From assembly GCF_002776525.5 (NCBI RefSeq), contig NC_045438.1, forward strand, positions 151,754,947-151,818,946: DNA of 64,000 nucleotides, read 5' to 3'. This document shows positions 45,620 to 56,228 of the stretch, in pieces (within the stretch, counting starts at the first letter, position 1; each line of letters opens with the position of its first letter). Position numbers and translations under genes: made by a program. The DNA is from Piliocolobus tephrosceles (Eukaryota > Chordata > Mammalia > Primates > Cercopithecidae). Under the pieces are notes generated by a model. The model was not told the origin of the DNA, ran no database searches, and worked only from the letters and a program-made list of their open reading frames with translations.

Positions 45620-45657
45620 TTGTTGTTGTTGGTGGTGGTGGTGGTCTTCTTCTTCTT
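45620..45657 (+). repeat. Compound trinucleotide repeat
   Basis: (TTG)4, (GTG)5-type and (TTC)4 blocks adjoin, followed by TTATTTATATATTTAC. Confidence 0.85.
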
Positions 45658-45659
45658 AT

Positions 45660-46025
45660 TTATATATTTACAATGGCCAAAATTATATGAAATGTTTTCC
45701 AAAAATTAGGTATTTGTACCCATTGTGTGAATGTATGTGTTAATTGGGTGTAACTGACTTTCTTGAGTCTTTAAAATAGACAAATCTTTTGATTACATTT
45801 GTTAATATTACTGTACCTACCTATATTTGACTTGACTTATAATTTTACTTCATTAAATACATAGCAAGTCATCTGAGAACCCAAAGTAATCATATAGATT
45901 ACTTGCCATATAGTTACTTTGTGACTGTGATATGGCTGCTAAGGTAGAGGTTTGAATTTAAAAGCACAAGGAAAAATGTTTACTTCAATGGTTACAAATA
46001 GATTAATCATATAAAGTACATATTT
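45660..46025. other. Single-copy AT-rich stretch
   Basis: Nothing recognised. Confidence 0.4.
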
Positions 46026-46293
46026 GCAGAGTCTTGCTCTGTCACCCAGGCTGGAGTGCAGTGGCATGATCTCGGCTCACTTCAACCTCTGCCTCCCAGG
46101 TTCAAGTGATTCTTCTGTCTCAGCCTCCTGAGTAGCTGGGACTGCAACCACACCCGGCTAATTTGTGTATTTTTAGTAGAGACGAGGTTTTACCATATTG
46201 GCCAGGCTGGTCTCGAACTCCTGACCTCAGGTGATCTGCCCGCCTCAGCCTCCCAAAGTGCTGGGATTACAGGCATGAGCCACCATGCCCTGC
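46026..46293 (-). mobile_element. Alu (antisense) lacking its A-tail end
   Basis: Begins abruptly at GCAGAGTCTTGCTCTGTCAC without any T-run, then is complete to GCCACCATGCCCTGCC, apart from a ~15-bp gap at GGGACTGCAACCACACCC. Loss of the 3' tail suggests a deletion or a non-standard insertion. Confidence 0.92.
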
Positions 46294-46296
46294 CTG

Positions 46297-46520
46297 TTCT
46301 AAGGCTTGTTCTAAGGCTCATAGATGGCACCTTCTCCATGTATCCTCACATCGTGGAAGAGGCAAAGCCGTTCCTGGGGGGGTTCTTTGATAAAGGCGCT
46401 AATTTCATTCAAGAGGGCACCTCCCAAGGGCTCCACTCCCTAATACTATCACCTTGGGAGTTAGGATTTGACATGTAAATTTTGGAGGCACACACACATT
46501 CAGGCCAAGGCATAAACAGT
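46297..46520 (-). mobile_element. MaLR/MLT1-like LTR fragment (antisense)
   Basis: CTCATAGATGGCACCTTCTC, ATCCTCACATCGTGGAAGAG, TTTGATAAAGGCGCTAATTT, ACTATCACCTTGGGAGTTAG and TTTTGGAGGCACACACACAT are antisense landmarks of a MaLR-type LTR. TTCTAAGGCT is directly repeated at its start (46297-46318), next to the tail-less Alu. Confidence 0.62.
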
Positions 46521-46939
46521 GACCACTTTTATTCGGTCTGTCCACACACTGCCTAGAGCTTCCATTTATTTCAACAACATTTGCTTGTTTCTGATTTATT
46601 TGTTCAGGGTATCTTCTCAGTGGCTATTTATTTACCACCCTTTAACATGTTTTCTTGACATTGTGCTTCAGCCTGTATACGCTTTGTAACTCAGGAACTA
46701 TGTTGGCTTAACTAATGGTACCTACTTAACAGGTGAAACTGACAGTAACAGCTTAATAGGTACTTTACATTTTTAACATACTTCTGCTTTTTATAAATAC
46801 AAACAAGCTCTCAATCTTTTAATGTGGTTTTAAATTTTAAATAGGTCTTTTTTCATTTTCCTTTACAGAAAACTGTAATACTGCATATGCATTTTCAAAC
46901 TACGCATATTTCTTCTTCGTTCCGTGTAGAAGTTTTTAT
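46521..46939. other. Single-copy AT-rich stretch
   Basis: Nothing recognised. Confidence 0.4.
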
Positions 46940-47050
46940 TCAGCCTTTCAGTAAATTTTACTTAGCTTGTCCCGTGGATTCCGTAGGTGTAAGGAATAGA
47001 ACAATGAACAAGACAGACAGAGCTCCTCCCCTCAGGGAGGTTTGCCATGA
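46940..47050 (-). mobile_element. L2 3'-end fragment (antisense)
   Basis: AATAGAACAATGAACAAGAC and GACAGAGCTCCTCCCCTCAG match the backward L2 3' end; the terminal ATTCATTCA part is degenerate. Confidence 0.5.
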
Positions 47051-47490
47051 TACGCGATGATGACAGTGATAAAAGGAACAAATAATGATTTGGGACCTGA
47101 TGCCAAAGGGATATTTCTGCGACACTTACAATGAAATTCCAACCCAGCACCATCTTTTTCACTGCAGAATGCATGAAGGTGATTGCATCATATCATTTCA
47201 ACATGCATTCAAATGTAATGAAAGGCACAAGTAGTGATTGCAAACACTACATTAAGTTGCTTGTTGTCTCTTACTGTCTTCCTTCTTATCTCCCTTTCTT
47301 CCTTTGTCTCATTCTCAGTTTTCAGAGCTAGTCATTATTCCCTAATCCTCTCCTAAAATGTAATCTGGCGACCTAAGGACAGGAGGCACAGGTTGCGTTT
47401 GAACAGCACCATTGTGCTTTATGAAGAGGATTGGAGGGGAGATTCTGCCCCACAGTATGGTCAGAACTTGCTCCAGGCAGCACTGACTAC
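47051..47490. other. Single-copy stretch
   Basis: No gene or repeat recognised. Confidence 0.4.
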
Positions 47491-47494
47491 ATTG

Positions 47495-47625
47495 GTGCTG
47501 GTTGGGTAACTGTGGCTCGGCAGGTCACTCTCCCTCTTTCCACCTCCATTTTCTCATTATTAGTAGAAGTCGAAATAGCATGATTTTCTAAGGCCTCTGC
47601 CAATCTATAATTCTGTGATTCATAT
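47495..47625 (+). mobile_element. MIR
   Basis: GGTTGGGTAACTGTGGCTCG, CCACCTCCATTTTCTCATTA and CTAAGGCCTCTGCCAATCTA, then TAATTCTGTGATTC, fit the variant of MIR ending in 'ctaaggtcccttccagctctaaaattctatgattc'. Confidence 0.65.
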
Positions 47626-48059
47626 GTTCCTGAACACTTGAGTGTACTTTTTCTCAATAAATGGAAATATATTTTCCAATGAGGCTGGAAATACATTTTC
47701 CAATTATCCTCTCCCCTGGTTTATAACATATCATCAATGTATTGGGACTTCTAACACTGCTTCTGCTGTAAGCCCATCAAGAGGTTAATTACCTTTGAAG
47801 AATGAGGAACTGCTGGAAAAGAACTGTAAAACCTTCAAGAGAACTTTGGAGTTAATCCCTTTGGTAATAGGAATCGATGTCATTCACACATCTAGTTGCC
47901 AGTGGAGGAGGAATAACAGCACTGGGCCAAGTAGACTTGAAGAAAGGCAGGTTGCTGATAGAGTGGAGTGCTGAAGATTCTGAATCAAGCTCATCGTGAC
48001 TCTCTCCTCCTCTTTGAGGCTACCCAATCAGAGCGAAAACAGTACTTTACAAACCCCCA
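47626..48059. other. Single-copy stretch
   Basis: Nothing recognised; TGGAAATA(T/C)ATTTTCCAAT is directly repeated at about 47660-47703. Confidence 0.45.
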
Positions 48060-48062
48060 ACT

Positions 48063-48165
48063 GGATGAGCCTAATGCAGTGGTGTGCTCCTGTAGTCCTA
48101 GCCAAAGGGTCACTTGAGCAGAGGAGTTCAAGGCCAATTGTGCAACACAGTGAGACCCCGTCTCT
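48063..48165 (+). mobile_element. Alu monomer-like fragment
   Basis: ATGCAGTGGTGTGCTCCTGT, AGTCCTAGC, then GTCACTTGAGCAGAGGAGTT and ACAGTGAGACCCCGTCTCTA. Only one arm is present, with a ~15-bp gap after AGTCCTAGC; old and diverged. Confidence 0.72.
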
Positions 48166-48170
48166 AAGGC

Positions 48171-48570
48171 AAATAATAAACATAAAAATTAAAATTAAAA
48201 AAACCCGACCCAGTGTCCCCTTCAGAATCCTGAGTGGTTTGAAAAAAATTGAATTGCCAACAAAAGCCATCTTTGGTTGATCAAAGGGTACAAACGTTTC
48301 AGACAGAAGGGCTAAGTTTCTGAGACCCACTGCACAGGATTATTAATATTATTCCTTTTTAACCCCAGTAATAATAAGGTATTATAAAGTCAAGATTGCT
48401 AAAAGAATAGATTCTTAAATGTCCTCATTATAAAAAATAAGTATGTGAGGTGATGGACATGTTAATCAGCTTAATATAATCATTTTATAGTATATATAGA
48501 TTTATCAAAATATCATATTATAACCCACAAATACATGCAATTATTATTTGTCTATTAAAAATAAAAATCT
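48171..48570. other. AT-rich single-copy stretch
   Basis: AT-rich runs at 48430-48560. Nothing recognised. Confidence 0.4.
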
Positions 48571-48832
48571 AGGCCAAGGTGGGAGGATTCCTTGAGCCCA
48601 GGAGGTCGAGAGCAGCTTGAGCAACATAGGGATACTCCATCTCTACACACAGAAAAAAAAAAAAAAAAAAGAAAAAATTGGCTGGGTGTGGTGGCTCTTG
48701 CCTATAGTCCCAGCTGCTCGGGAGCTGAGGCAGGAGGATCCCATGGGCCCAGGAGTTTGTGGCTGTAGTGAGCTATGATCATGCCACTGCCCTCTAGCTT
48801 GAGCAAGAGAGCAATACCCTGTCTCAAAAGTA
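48571..48832 (+). mobile_element. Alu J-type, 5'-truncated
   Basis: Starts AGGCCAAGGTGGGAGGATTC and has an A-rich mid linker (48652-48677). The right arm GGCTGGGTGTGGTGGCTCTT is complete to ATACCCTGTCTCAAAAG. J-type wording (GGATCCCATGGGCCCAGGAG). Confidence 0.9.
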
Positions 48833-49083
48833 AAATATCAAAATAATATAAAAAATAAAAATGTAAATTAGGAAAAGCCATCTTCTTTCCCACTCCTTCC
48901 CATTTTGATAGAACAGTCCTAGACCCCAAACTTGCTTTCCTCATGAGTCACGCAGACTCCAGCATTGCAGTTCCAAAACACTGCCTGACTCACCAGCTCC
49001 GTCCGAAAGAGTGTGTATTGTCTTGATATGCCAGATAGAAATTCCTGCTGCATATAGGAAAAGCAGTGTGTTTAAATACATGG

Positions 49084-49222
49084 GCGCACACACACACAGA
49101 GTACACATATACACATCTGCATATACACATATATGTACACATATACATACTATATACATACATACACATGCAATACACATGTATACACACCACATACACA
49201 CACATACACACACACACGCATC
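49084..49222 (+). repeat. (CA)n/(TA)n mixed dinucleotide tract
   Basis: Alternating purine-pyrimidine for ~140 bp: CACACACACACA, ATATACACATATATGTACAC, ACATACATACACATGC, ACACACACACACGC. Candidate Z-DNA former. It creates open frames in both directions (49011-49316, 48941-49267) that are not genes. Confidence 0.9.
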
Positions 49223-50427
49223 TCCAAGTCTATTTCCGTGCTTTTTTTCAGTAAAGCACCTAGACAAAGGAGAGAGATGTCTAATCAGGTTTTGGTGGTT
49301 GTCAGGGATATCATAAATGCGAATCTCAAGTTACTAACCTTGATTTTACAATATAGTTTGTTGGTAGTTTTAGAATGGCATTGCATTTTAGCTAGCCCCA
49401 CTTGTAAATAAGTGAGCTGGGTAGAAGCAGATTGGATGTCACCCAGAATATTTTCTGGAAAGGGGATGTACACAAAATTCTCTCTTTTCACAATTACCCT
49501 GTTTTGGATTTGCAATATTACGTTGAGCAAGGCTGGCTATATTCTATCAACAGGATGTTACAGCTTGTGAAGTTATTCAACCTATAGTGTTAAGCAGATT
49601 CTTCATCATTACTGAATTTAGTTGATGCTCTATGGAGAAAGCCAAAGTTAGGAGTTTTGTCTGTCATTGAGATAGAGACCCTCAACTGGGGAAGCTTTGA
49701 GCTATCTGTACCAACTTGCCTCTGGAGTTGAGCTTAGAACCCTACCTCCATTTTTTCTGTCACTTCAGGACTGTTTCAACTATTGTTTCTTTATTTACTT
49801 ATATCGAGTGTGTTTTCTCAAGTCACAATCGTGGGAGACCCCGAGAAACAGACATCGCATTAGTCCTTTTTTTTGGTTTAGCAGGAAGGTTTTTAAGTAA
49901 AGCTGTGAATGATATGTTCTCATTCTCATGGAAATTCATCAATATTGTTTTACTGTCTCCTATCTGATGACTTTTTATTTTATGTAACCACTGTGATACA
50001 ATATACACAAGTCCCTGGATGATAAAAATAAATTGAAGAGCTAATGTTAATAGTAAGTTCTCAACCAGGGGTTATGCTGGAATCCAGGATACATAACCCA
50101 CAGGAGGGCCCTCCGTGAACTCAGTTTTCATGGGATTGTCCCATACCTTTGCAGATAGAAGCATGGCTGTGTTAAAAGTGGCCAATGAAAGTATAGTTTC
50201 TTTATGCCTTATTCTTTGTTTGGTGAGGATTTCTGCCAGAGGTGTTTTGTTTTCTTTAGTTTTCTGGTTGCTATGATTTTACACGGCGTTGGTGACCTCT
50301 GTGAGTACCAGATAAAGTTAGGTATGATAAAGGCACAAAAAGACCATAGAAGCCATCTTTATTCTAAATACAAATCTACAGACTAAATTTGTATGCATTT
50401 GTATCTTCATTCCTCATGGTGCTGTAT

Positions 50428-50430
<3 letters not shown>
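49223..50430. other. Single-copy stretch
   Basis: No transposon or gene recognised. Confidence 0.4.

Positions 50431-50464
<34 letters not shown>
50431..50464 (+). repeat. (GT)17 microsatellite
   Basis: Seventeen uninterrupted GT units; long enough to be length-polymorphic. Confidence 0.95.
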
Positions 50465-50466
<2 letters not shown>

Positions 50467-53044
50467 TTTCTTCTTTTATTCCAGGCTGCTTATATAAAAA
50501 TGCTGATTCATAGTGTCACTGTCTTTTCTTTTCCCTGCGAAATTCTAAATCCGTTTCTAAACTTACTTTTTCTACAACTAAAGTTTTTTTTCCCCTCTTA
50601 CAGACACAAGTCACTTTGCTTTGTTTATGCTAATAAATGTCAGACTAGCCCCAAAGAATTAGAAGAAATGCCAGTAATTTCAAAGGGCTCTTGAGCATGA
50701 TTTTTTTCCTGTTTCTTAATACATTATAGTTTTCAGAGTTTAAGTTTAGGTGCATGTAGGTGATACTAGAAGATTCTTAGATTTTATTGGTAGCATCCAA
50801 ACAATATGTCATCACCTGATATATATCACCTCTATGTGGTAGACCCTCGTGGAAATTTTCTCATCATGAAAGTCGAAAGTTTAATTTTGGAGAGGAAGAG
50901 GTTTTTCAGATACATTAAATAGGTTTTGCTACAAAAAGGCGAGATGGTACTTTCAATTGAACATTTCTCATATACTAGCCAGCAGACAGCTTGGCCTCCT
51001 GGTTGTAATTACATGCCAATGGCTTGGTGCTTATTATTTTAGAAGTTGAGTTCATCCTGAATTCTCTGAGCATATGGAGTAGTGCACTCTGGTTGTTCCC
51101 ATTAAGACTGTAATTCCATCCAAGGCTCGTAGTGTCATCGTAGAAACTAGATGGAATTACAGCCCCATGCACATTTTGGAAGACTGTATTATTCATTGAA
51201 ATACTTTATAAAGTTAAATAATTTTGTAAATATGCTCCAAGTTCATGGGACTTAGATAGAAACATAATCCTGGCCACAGAGGAGGTTCTTAGTAAATATT
51301 TCTTGTTTATTTGATGGACTTTCCTTATATCTTTAAATAAACTGTATTTTTAAAAAGTGTAGAGAGGTTATACTTAAATATTTGTAGGACTTTAAAAGAT
51401 CTTGCCTTGAAATGTTCTTAAAGTCTCTTGCTTTTCATTGATGGAAACATTGGCTTCCCATATGAATATGTTATTTAATCTTTTCTGTTTCTAGCCTAGA
51501 GAGAAATATTGAGTAGCTTGAATGGTCAAGAATCTTTATTTCAGGGACATCCACATGTCCTAAGTAATTCCTTCTGTATAAATATCTCTTTTCGGCATAA
51601 TCCACGTTAAACTGTGTTGCATGCCTTCAAGGTGGACCCCTATGAGGTGAATAATTACACAATCGGAAGCCTGGCTGTCTCGTGGAATATTGGATGGATG
51701 GCTCTCTTATTGGTATTAAGTAGGACAAGTGTTAAGATAATTCACTAATTCACAGTGCGTTATCAGATTTGAAATGATCCTCGTTTTTTATACTACTTCA
51801 GACGGGTATGTATACTTTTTAGGAAAGACCTGGAAGGATAGGTTGTATATTTTAGTATCTGATATGGTTTTAAAATTTAAGACTCTGTGTTATATATGTT
51901 TTGGGATAAGTATAAATAATCTGTGTAACAAAGTATTACCTAAAACGTTGTTGCTTTTACCACCATGTACTGCAAAATATAGTATCAGGAAGCAAAAAAA
52001 CAATATATTTTGAGTAATTTTTGGAATTAGCATTTTTGTGAATTGGCATGTATGTATGGAGGACTTTTCAAAAAAAATGGGACTTTTAATTAAGAATATT
52101 CGGTATTAATATATTCTTTTAAGTGTCAGATATTTTTAAAATATATGAAATCACATTAATCATATATTACTTATAATTTTTGTCCCTGGAAATATTCCAT
52201 TTGTAAGAACAGAGATAACGAATAAATATACTAGTAAAGCTAAAGTCAGTGCTTTCTGCTCTTAAAATAATTTATTGAAAGATAAAATGAATGTCTTTGC
52301 TTTGTGAAATTATATTTTTGTTTGGTACTTGATAATGCTTAGAGAACATTTTAGTTTTTACAGTTTAAAGAATGAATAATGACTGGTTCCTCTGTTCCCT
52401 GATTTGTTTCCATGTGGATTGTACTTCATTTTTATTACCTGTAAACATGTGTTAGCTCTATCAATTAGGCTCAATTGAATGAAGCATAACCCCTGAAAGG
52501 CCTTGCCAGTAAAATAACAATAGTAATAATAATATTCTCTTCTTCAGATTCTAGCAGGGAGTACTGCTGGATTTTATGTAAGAAGTCAACTTTAAAAGTG
52601 TTTTTCTGTGCGTGTGGTGTGGGTGCAGCAGCAATATTGTGTATTCCTTTCAAATCAAGATGCCTCATAGTCTGTGGGCGGGGGAACTCCCTAAGATGCC
52701 CTCCCTTAGTTACTCATTCATTTGTTCCTCCCCAGAAAGGGAAAACCCAATGCTCTACACTCCACTTACTCTGAATAATGGGGGCGGGGAGGTGGTGGCG
52801 TGAGGATGTCAGTGTCTTTGGGCAAAAGCCTTCATTTTTAAAGTTTAGCAAAATGCAGTTTTATTGCTTTATGATCAGTGTATATGACAAGCTAATATAC
52901 AAATGGCACTAGTGATCAAAGGGGGATACTGATGTGAAAAAATTTACAATACACTTAACAGATTGACCTGACATAATAGTGAAACCATTTAAATTCCTTC
53001 CCACATAGTAAGTAACAAGTAATTTCTGGAGCCAGAAGTGGGAG
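50465..53044. other. Mostly single-copy AT-rich stretch
   Basis: Only a sense L2 3' end at about 51268-51320 is recognised (CTGGCCACAGAGGAGGTTCT, then AGTAAATATTTCTTG). Very AT-rich from 52030 to 52330. Open frames are short and unremarkable. Confidence 0.45.
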
Positions 53045-53100
53045 GGTGTGTGTGTATGTGTCTGCGTGTGTGTGCATGTATGTATGTGTGTGTGTGTGCT
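53045..53100 (+). repeat. (TG)n with TATG interruptions
   Basis: GGTGTGTGTGTATGTGTCTG, then CGTGTGTGTGCATGTATGTA and TGTGTGTGTGTGCT. Confidence 0.92.
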
Positions 53101-53484
53101 CTCTGTAGAAGTTAACAAATATGTTAATTCATTGACCATTTCTTTCGCTGTCCTAAAGAAAATTTCACTCACTTGTGCTTCTCATTTGTTTCCCATGAAG
53201 TCTCTTATCACTCTTAGAACATGAAGGTGAATTAATGAAGAATCCTTAATTCTTTAAAAATAACCAGCCCTAATTTAAGAAAGGAGACATTTAACTTGCT
53301 AATAAGATTCTAAAATTTTATAGGTTATATAATACATTCAAGGAAATTGAATTATATATTCATTAAGAATACATTATCTCTATTAGGAGAGAGTAAATGA
53401 TTGAGGTTTTACTGAATGCTAAATGCTCAGAAAGTATACGCAAAGACCATCACTGGTTGAGAGACGCTGGGAACTGGGTGGAAG

Positions 53485-53573
53485 TCTCAGGCCTGTCATT
53501 AACTGTTGTGCGGCCTTTGGCAAATAACCGAAGTTCTCTGAGACTTAGGAAAATGAGGAAGTTGGGTTATATA
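53485..53573 (+). mobile_element. MIR fragment
   Basis: AGGCCTGTCATTAACTGTTG, TGCGGCCTTTGGCAAATAAC and GAGACTTAGGAAAATGAGGA follow the MIR core. Confidence 0.6.
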
Positions 53574-53755
53574 AGTGGTTTTCAAATGTGGCTTCGGAAA
53601 ACCCTGGAGAGCCACTGCACTCCAGCCTGCGCGACACAGTGAGACAGGCCTCTATGGAATTAGGCAAGGGTTTGGGTAAGGGGTGGGACTGAGACCTGAG
53701 AATCTTTATGTTACAACAGCTATTAGGCAATTCCAGTTCACAGGACCACTAAAGC
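53574..53755 (+). mobile_element. MER5-like hAT remnant, copy A, with Alu scrap inside
   Basis: GTGGTTTTCAAATGTGGCTT is the MER5-type end. After a 36-bp Alu scrap it continues TGGGACTGAGACCTGAGAAT, CTTTATGTTACAACAGC, CAGTTCACAGGACCAC. It shares with copy B (55588-56030) a 26-base block with one mismatch before the Alu point and 49 of 63 bases after it. Confidence 0.62.
53611..53646 (+). mobile_element. Alu 3'-arm scrap, 36 bp
   Basis: GCCACTGCACTCCAGCCTGC, then GCGACACAGTGAGAC. Only this piece of the Alu right arm exists, without A-tail. It sits at the position where copy B carries a complete Alu. Confidence 0.82.
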
Positions 53756-55587
53756 AAACAATCCTTCAGACCACTTCCGACTCTCAAGTTTCAGTAAGTC
53801 CCTAGAAAACATCATCCTTGGTCCACAGTAAGCAATCCAGTGGAATTTGGTCTCCCATAAGGAATCCAATAAAGAAAACTTTAAAATGAGAGGAGGGTTA
53901 TGGATTTGATCATCTCCAAAGACCCCTATCAAGCAAGTCTAAGATCTTTCCAAAGGAGATCTGAGAAATATGTCTGTATTCCAAGAAGATTTGACAGTAG
54001 TCCCTGAAGTTTGGGGGATGACTTCCAGATATCCTTGTGCCTTCAAGCTATGATCATGGGCTGGATTTATTGGCCCCGTGGTCTGCCTCTGAGTAACAGA
54101 CAGATGATGAAAAAAAGAGCCATTTTCCGTCAGCATGCCAGACCAAAGGAGGGGCCAGGAGAAGAACCGTGAACCATGAACTGTGCCACTGCCAAAGGCA
54201 CTGACAACTCCTTGGCACCAGATGTGTGACCTCAACCCCTGCAGCTTGGGCACAGAAAATATCTCAGGGGACAGGGGAGGAGGAACAGAGGAATAAGGGG
54301 AAGTTGTAGGGATCCTGGAATGGTAATACCCGTGGTGGCGGCAGAGCAATTTGCCAGGAAGAAAACTCTCTGGTTAACCCTCCAGCACTAGTTGCCAGGC
54401 ATGTTTGTACTAGAATGGGGTTCAAAGATACAAACAGAGCACTGTCTGTTTTTAAGGACTCATATGAAAGGTTTGCTTGTCCTAAGCCTAAATCCAAGAG
54501 TCTGTCTGTCATAAACACTTTCAGGTAGCCCAAAAATCCCTTCAATGTGATCTCCAGAATAGGGAAGACAAAGGACTCAGGTCTTCAGCTGTCTGATGAG
54601 GAGTGAGAAATTTTTCTTCTGAACATCTCTGGCTTATGGATATTAAGGAGAGTTCAGTGTCAAAAGTTCCTGCAGTGTAGTTAACAGAGGTGGAAAGTTG
54701 AAATAACCTTAAAGGCACCGAAGCTGAGAAACTGCCCTCTTTATCCTAACAGCCACAGTTAGTTTTGGAAGGCTGTCCGTGGAGAAGCTCAGGACTGTCA
54801 ATTTAGAAAGCAGCTGTGTGCTGGCCCATTGGGCACCATCTCTCTCCCAGAGGCGGTTCTAGTCCAAGGTGAAGAAAGCTACATTTTGCTCTAAGCTAGA
54901 CTGACATATGGACATCTCGATTTGAACCCTAAACACATGAGGAAGCGATTGATTGTATTACAGAAAGAGTCGTCTTTGGTAAATAACTTTTTTTTTTTTT
55001 TTTAATGGCCAGATGGGAGAAAGCAAAGATGCCTTTCTCTAGTGTTTTGGAAACCTAGATATCATCAACTCTCTGGTTGGTTTTGGCTGTCAAGGCTCCT
55101 GATACCAGAGCAACTGTGAGCCAGGTTTCTGAGGTTCTTCCTGACCCATGTTGGCAGCCTCTTAAAAATAACTGTCATTCCAAGTTCAGCTGAAATGTAT
55201 AACTCAACAAATAAATACATATAAAGCATATGAATAGTAGCAGGAAAGTGAGGATTAACAGACCGGAGAGTAAGAGTCTTGCCATGTAAAATACTATAAA
55301 ACACTCTTAGGAAGACTCTTGCTTATGTTATTACTTGTACGGTAAATGTGGAGACCTGGATCTCTTCCTCATGGTCCCTTATTTCTCGTGTTCCTGCTGG
55401 GAGGTTTTGAGTAGCTGATCCCTTGCACATTTACTTTAAAACTTCAATCATATTTGTCACTGGCTTATCATGGGCAGTGTATGTGAATGTGACTAAGGGT
55501 CCTGATAAATGAAAGGCCACTTTTACATGTTCCTTTCTTTTTCTTCTATTAGTGTTCTTTAGGACTTTGAATGGGAAATCCTCAAAC
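53756..55587. other. Single-copy stretch with minus-strand open frames
   Basis: No transposon recognised over 1.8 kb except a T16 run (54988-55003). On the minus strand, open frames of 136 codons (54349 to 53939) and 93 codons (54545 to 54264) overlap in different frames. Neither has a motif I recognise; an unrecognised old LTR or DNA transposon is possible. Confidence 0.42.
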
Positions 55588-56030
55588 ATATAAGTCTATG
55601 TGGCTTCAGAAAACCCTGGAGAGGTCAGGCACAGTGGCTCACACCTGTAATCCCAGCACTTTGGGAGGCCGAGGCGGACAGATCACCTGAGGTCAGGAGT
55701 TCAAGACCAGCCTAGCCAACATGGTAAAACCACGTCTTTACTAAAAATACAAAAATTAGCTGGGTGTGGTGGCACACACCTGTAATCCCAGCTACTGGGG
55801 AGGCTGAGGCACAAGAGTCACTTGAACCTGGAAGGTGGAGGTTGCAGAGAGCTGAGATTGCATCACTGCACTCCAGCCTGGGTGACAGAGTGAGACTCCA
55901 TCTCAAAAAAAAAAAAAAAAAAAAGGTCTCCCCAGTGACCTCTACTGAATTATCCAAGTGCTTGGGTAGGGAGTGATACTGAGTCCTGGGAATCTTTAAT
56001 AAGAAATAAGCAGGGAAATTCCTTATGTTG
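55588..56030 (+). mobile_element. MER5-like remnant, copy B, interrupted by a full Alu
   Basis: TATGTGGCTTCAGAAAACCC leads to the Alu. After it come GACCTCTACTGAATTATCCA, GTGATACTGAGTCCTGGGAA and TCTTTAATAAGAAATAAGC. It parallels copy A 2.0 kb upstream, including the Alu position. Confidence 0.6.
55623..55924 (+). mobile_element. Alu, full length
   Basis: GGTCAGGCACAGTGGCTCAC through CATGGTAAAACCACGTCTTT and TACAAAAATTAGCTGGGTGT to a 19-A tail. No clean target-site duplication is visible, which is unusual for such a well-preserved copy. Confidence 0.95.
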
Positions 56031-56228
56031 GACCCAACATTGAGTGTGTTCAGATACAGATGTTGGCAGGTATGGGAGCATTTGGAAGGAGAACAGCTGC
56101 TAACCAAGCTAACCAAGACTGAGTTCAAGATTCCGTTCTGGTTCAGGGGGACTTTCATTTTCAGGCTCTAATATATTCAGAAAAGCAGATATTGGTACTT
56201 TAATCATGCATCTTTTCCCCCTCAACTT

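Noticed and set aside
48941..49411. Several overlapping frames on both strands, 75-108 codons
   Set aside because: They are translations of the CA/TA dinucleotide tract, which is open in most frames.
50050..50150. TTCTCAACCAGGGG, considered as a MER20/MER5 end
   Set aside because: Only the first ~14 bases match; the following sequence does not continue the element.
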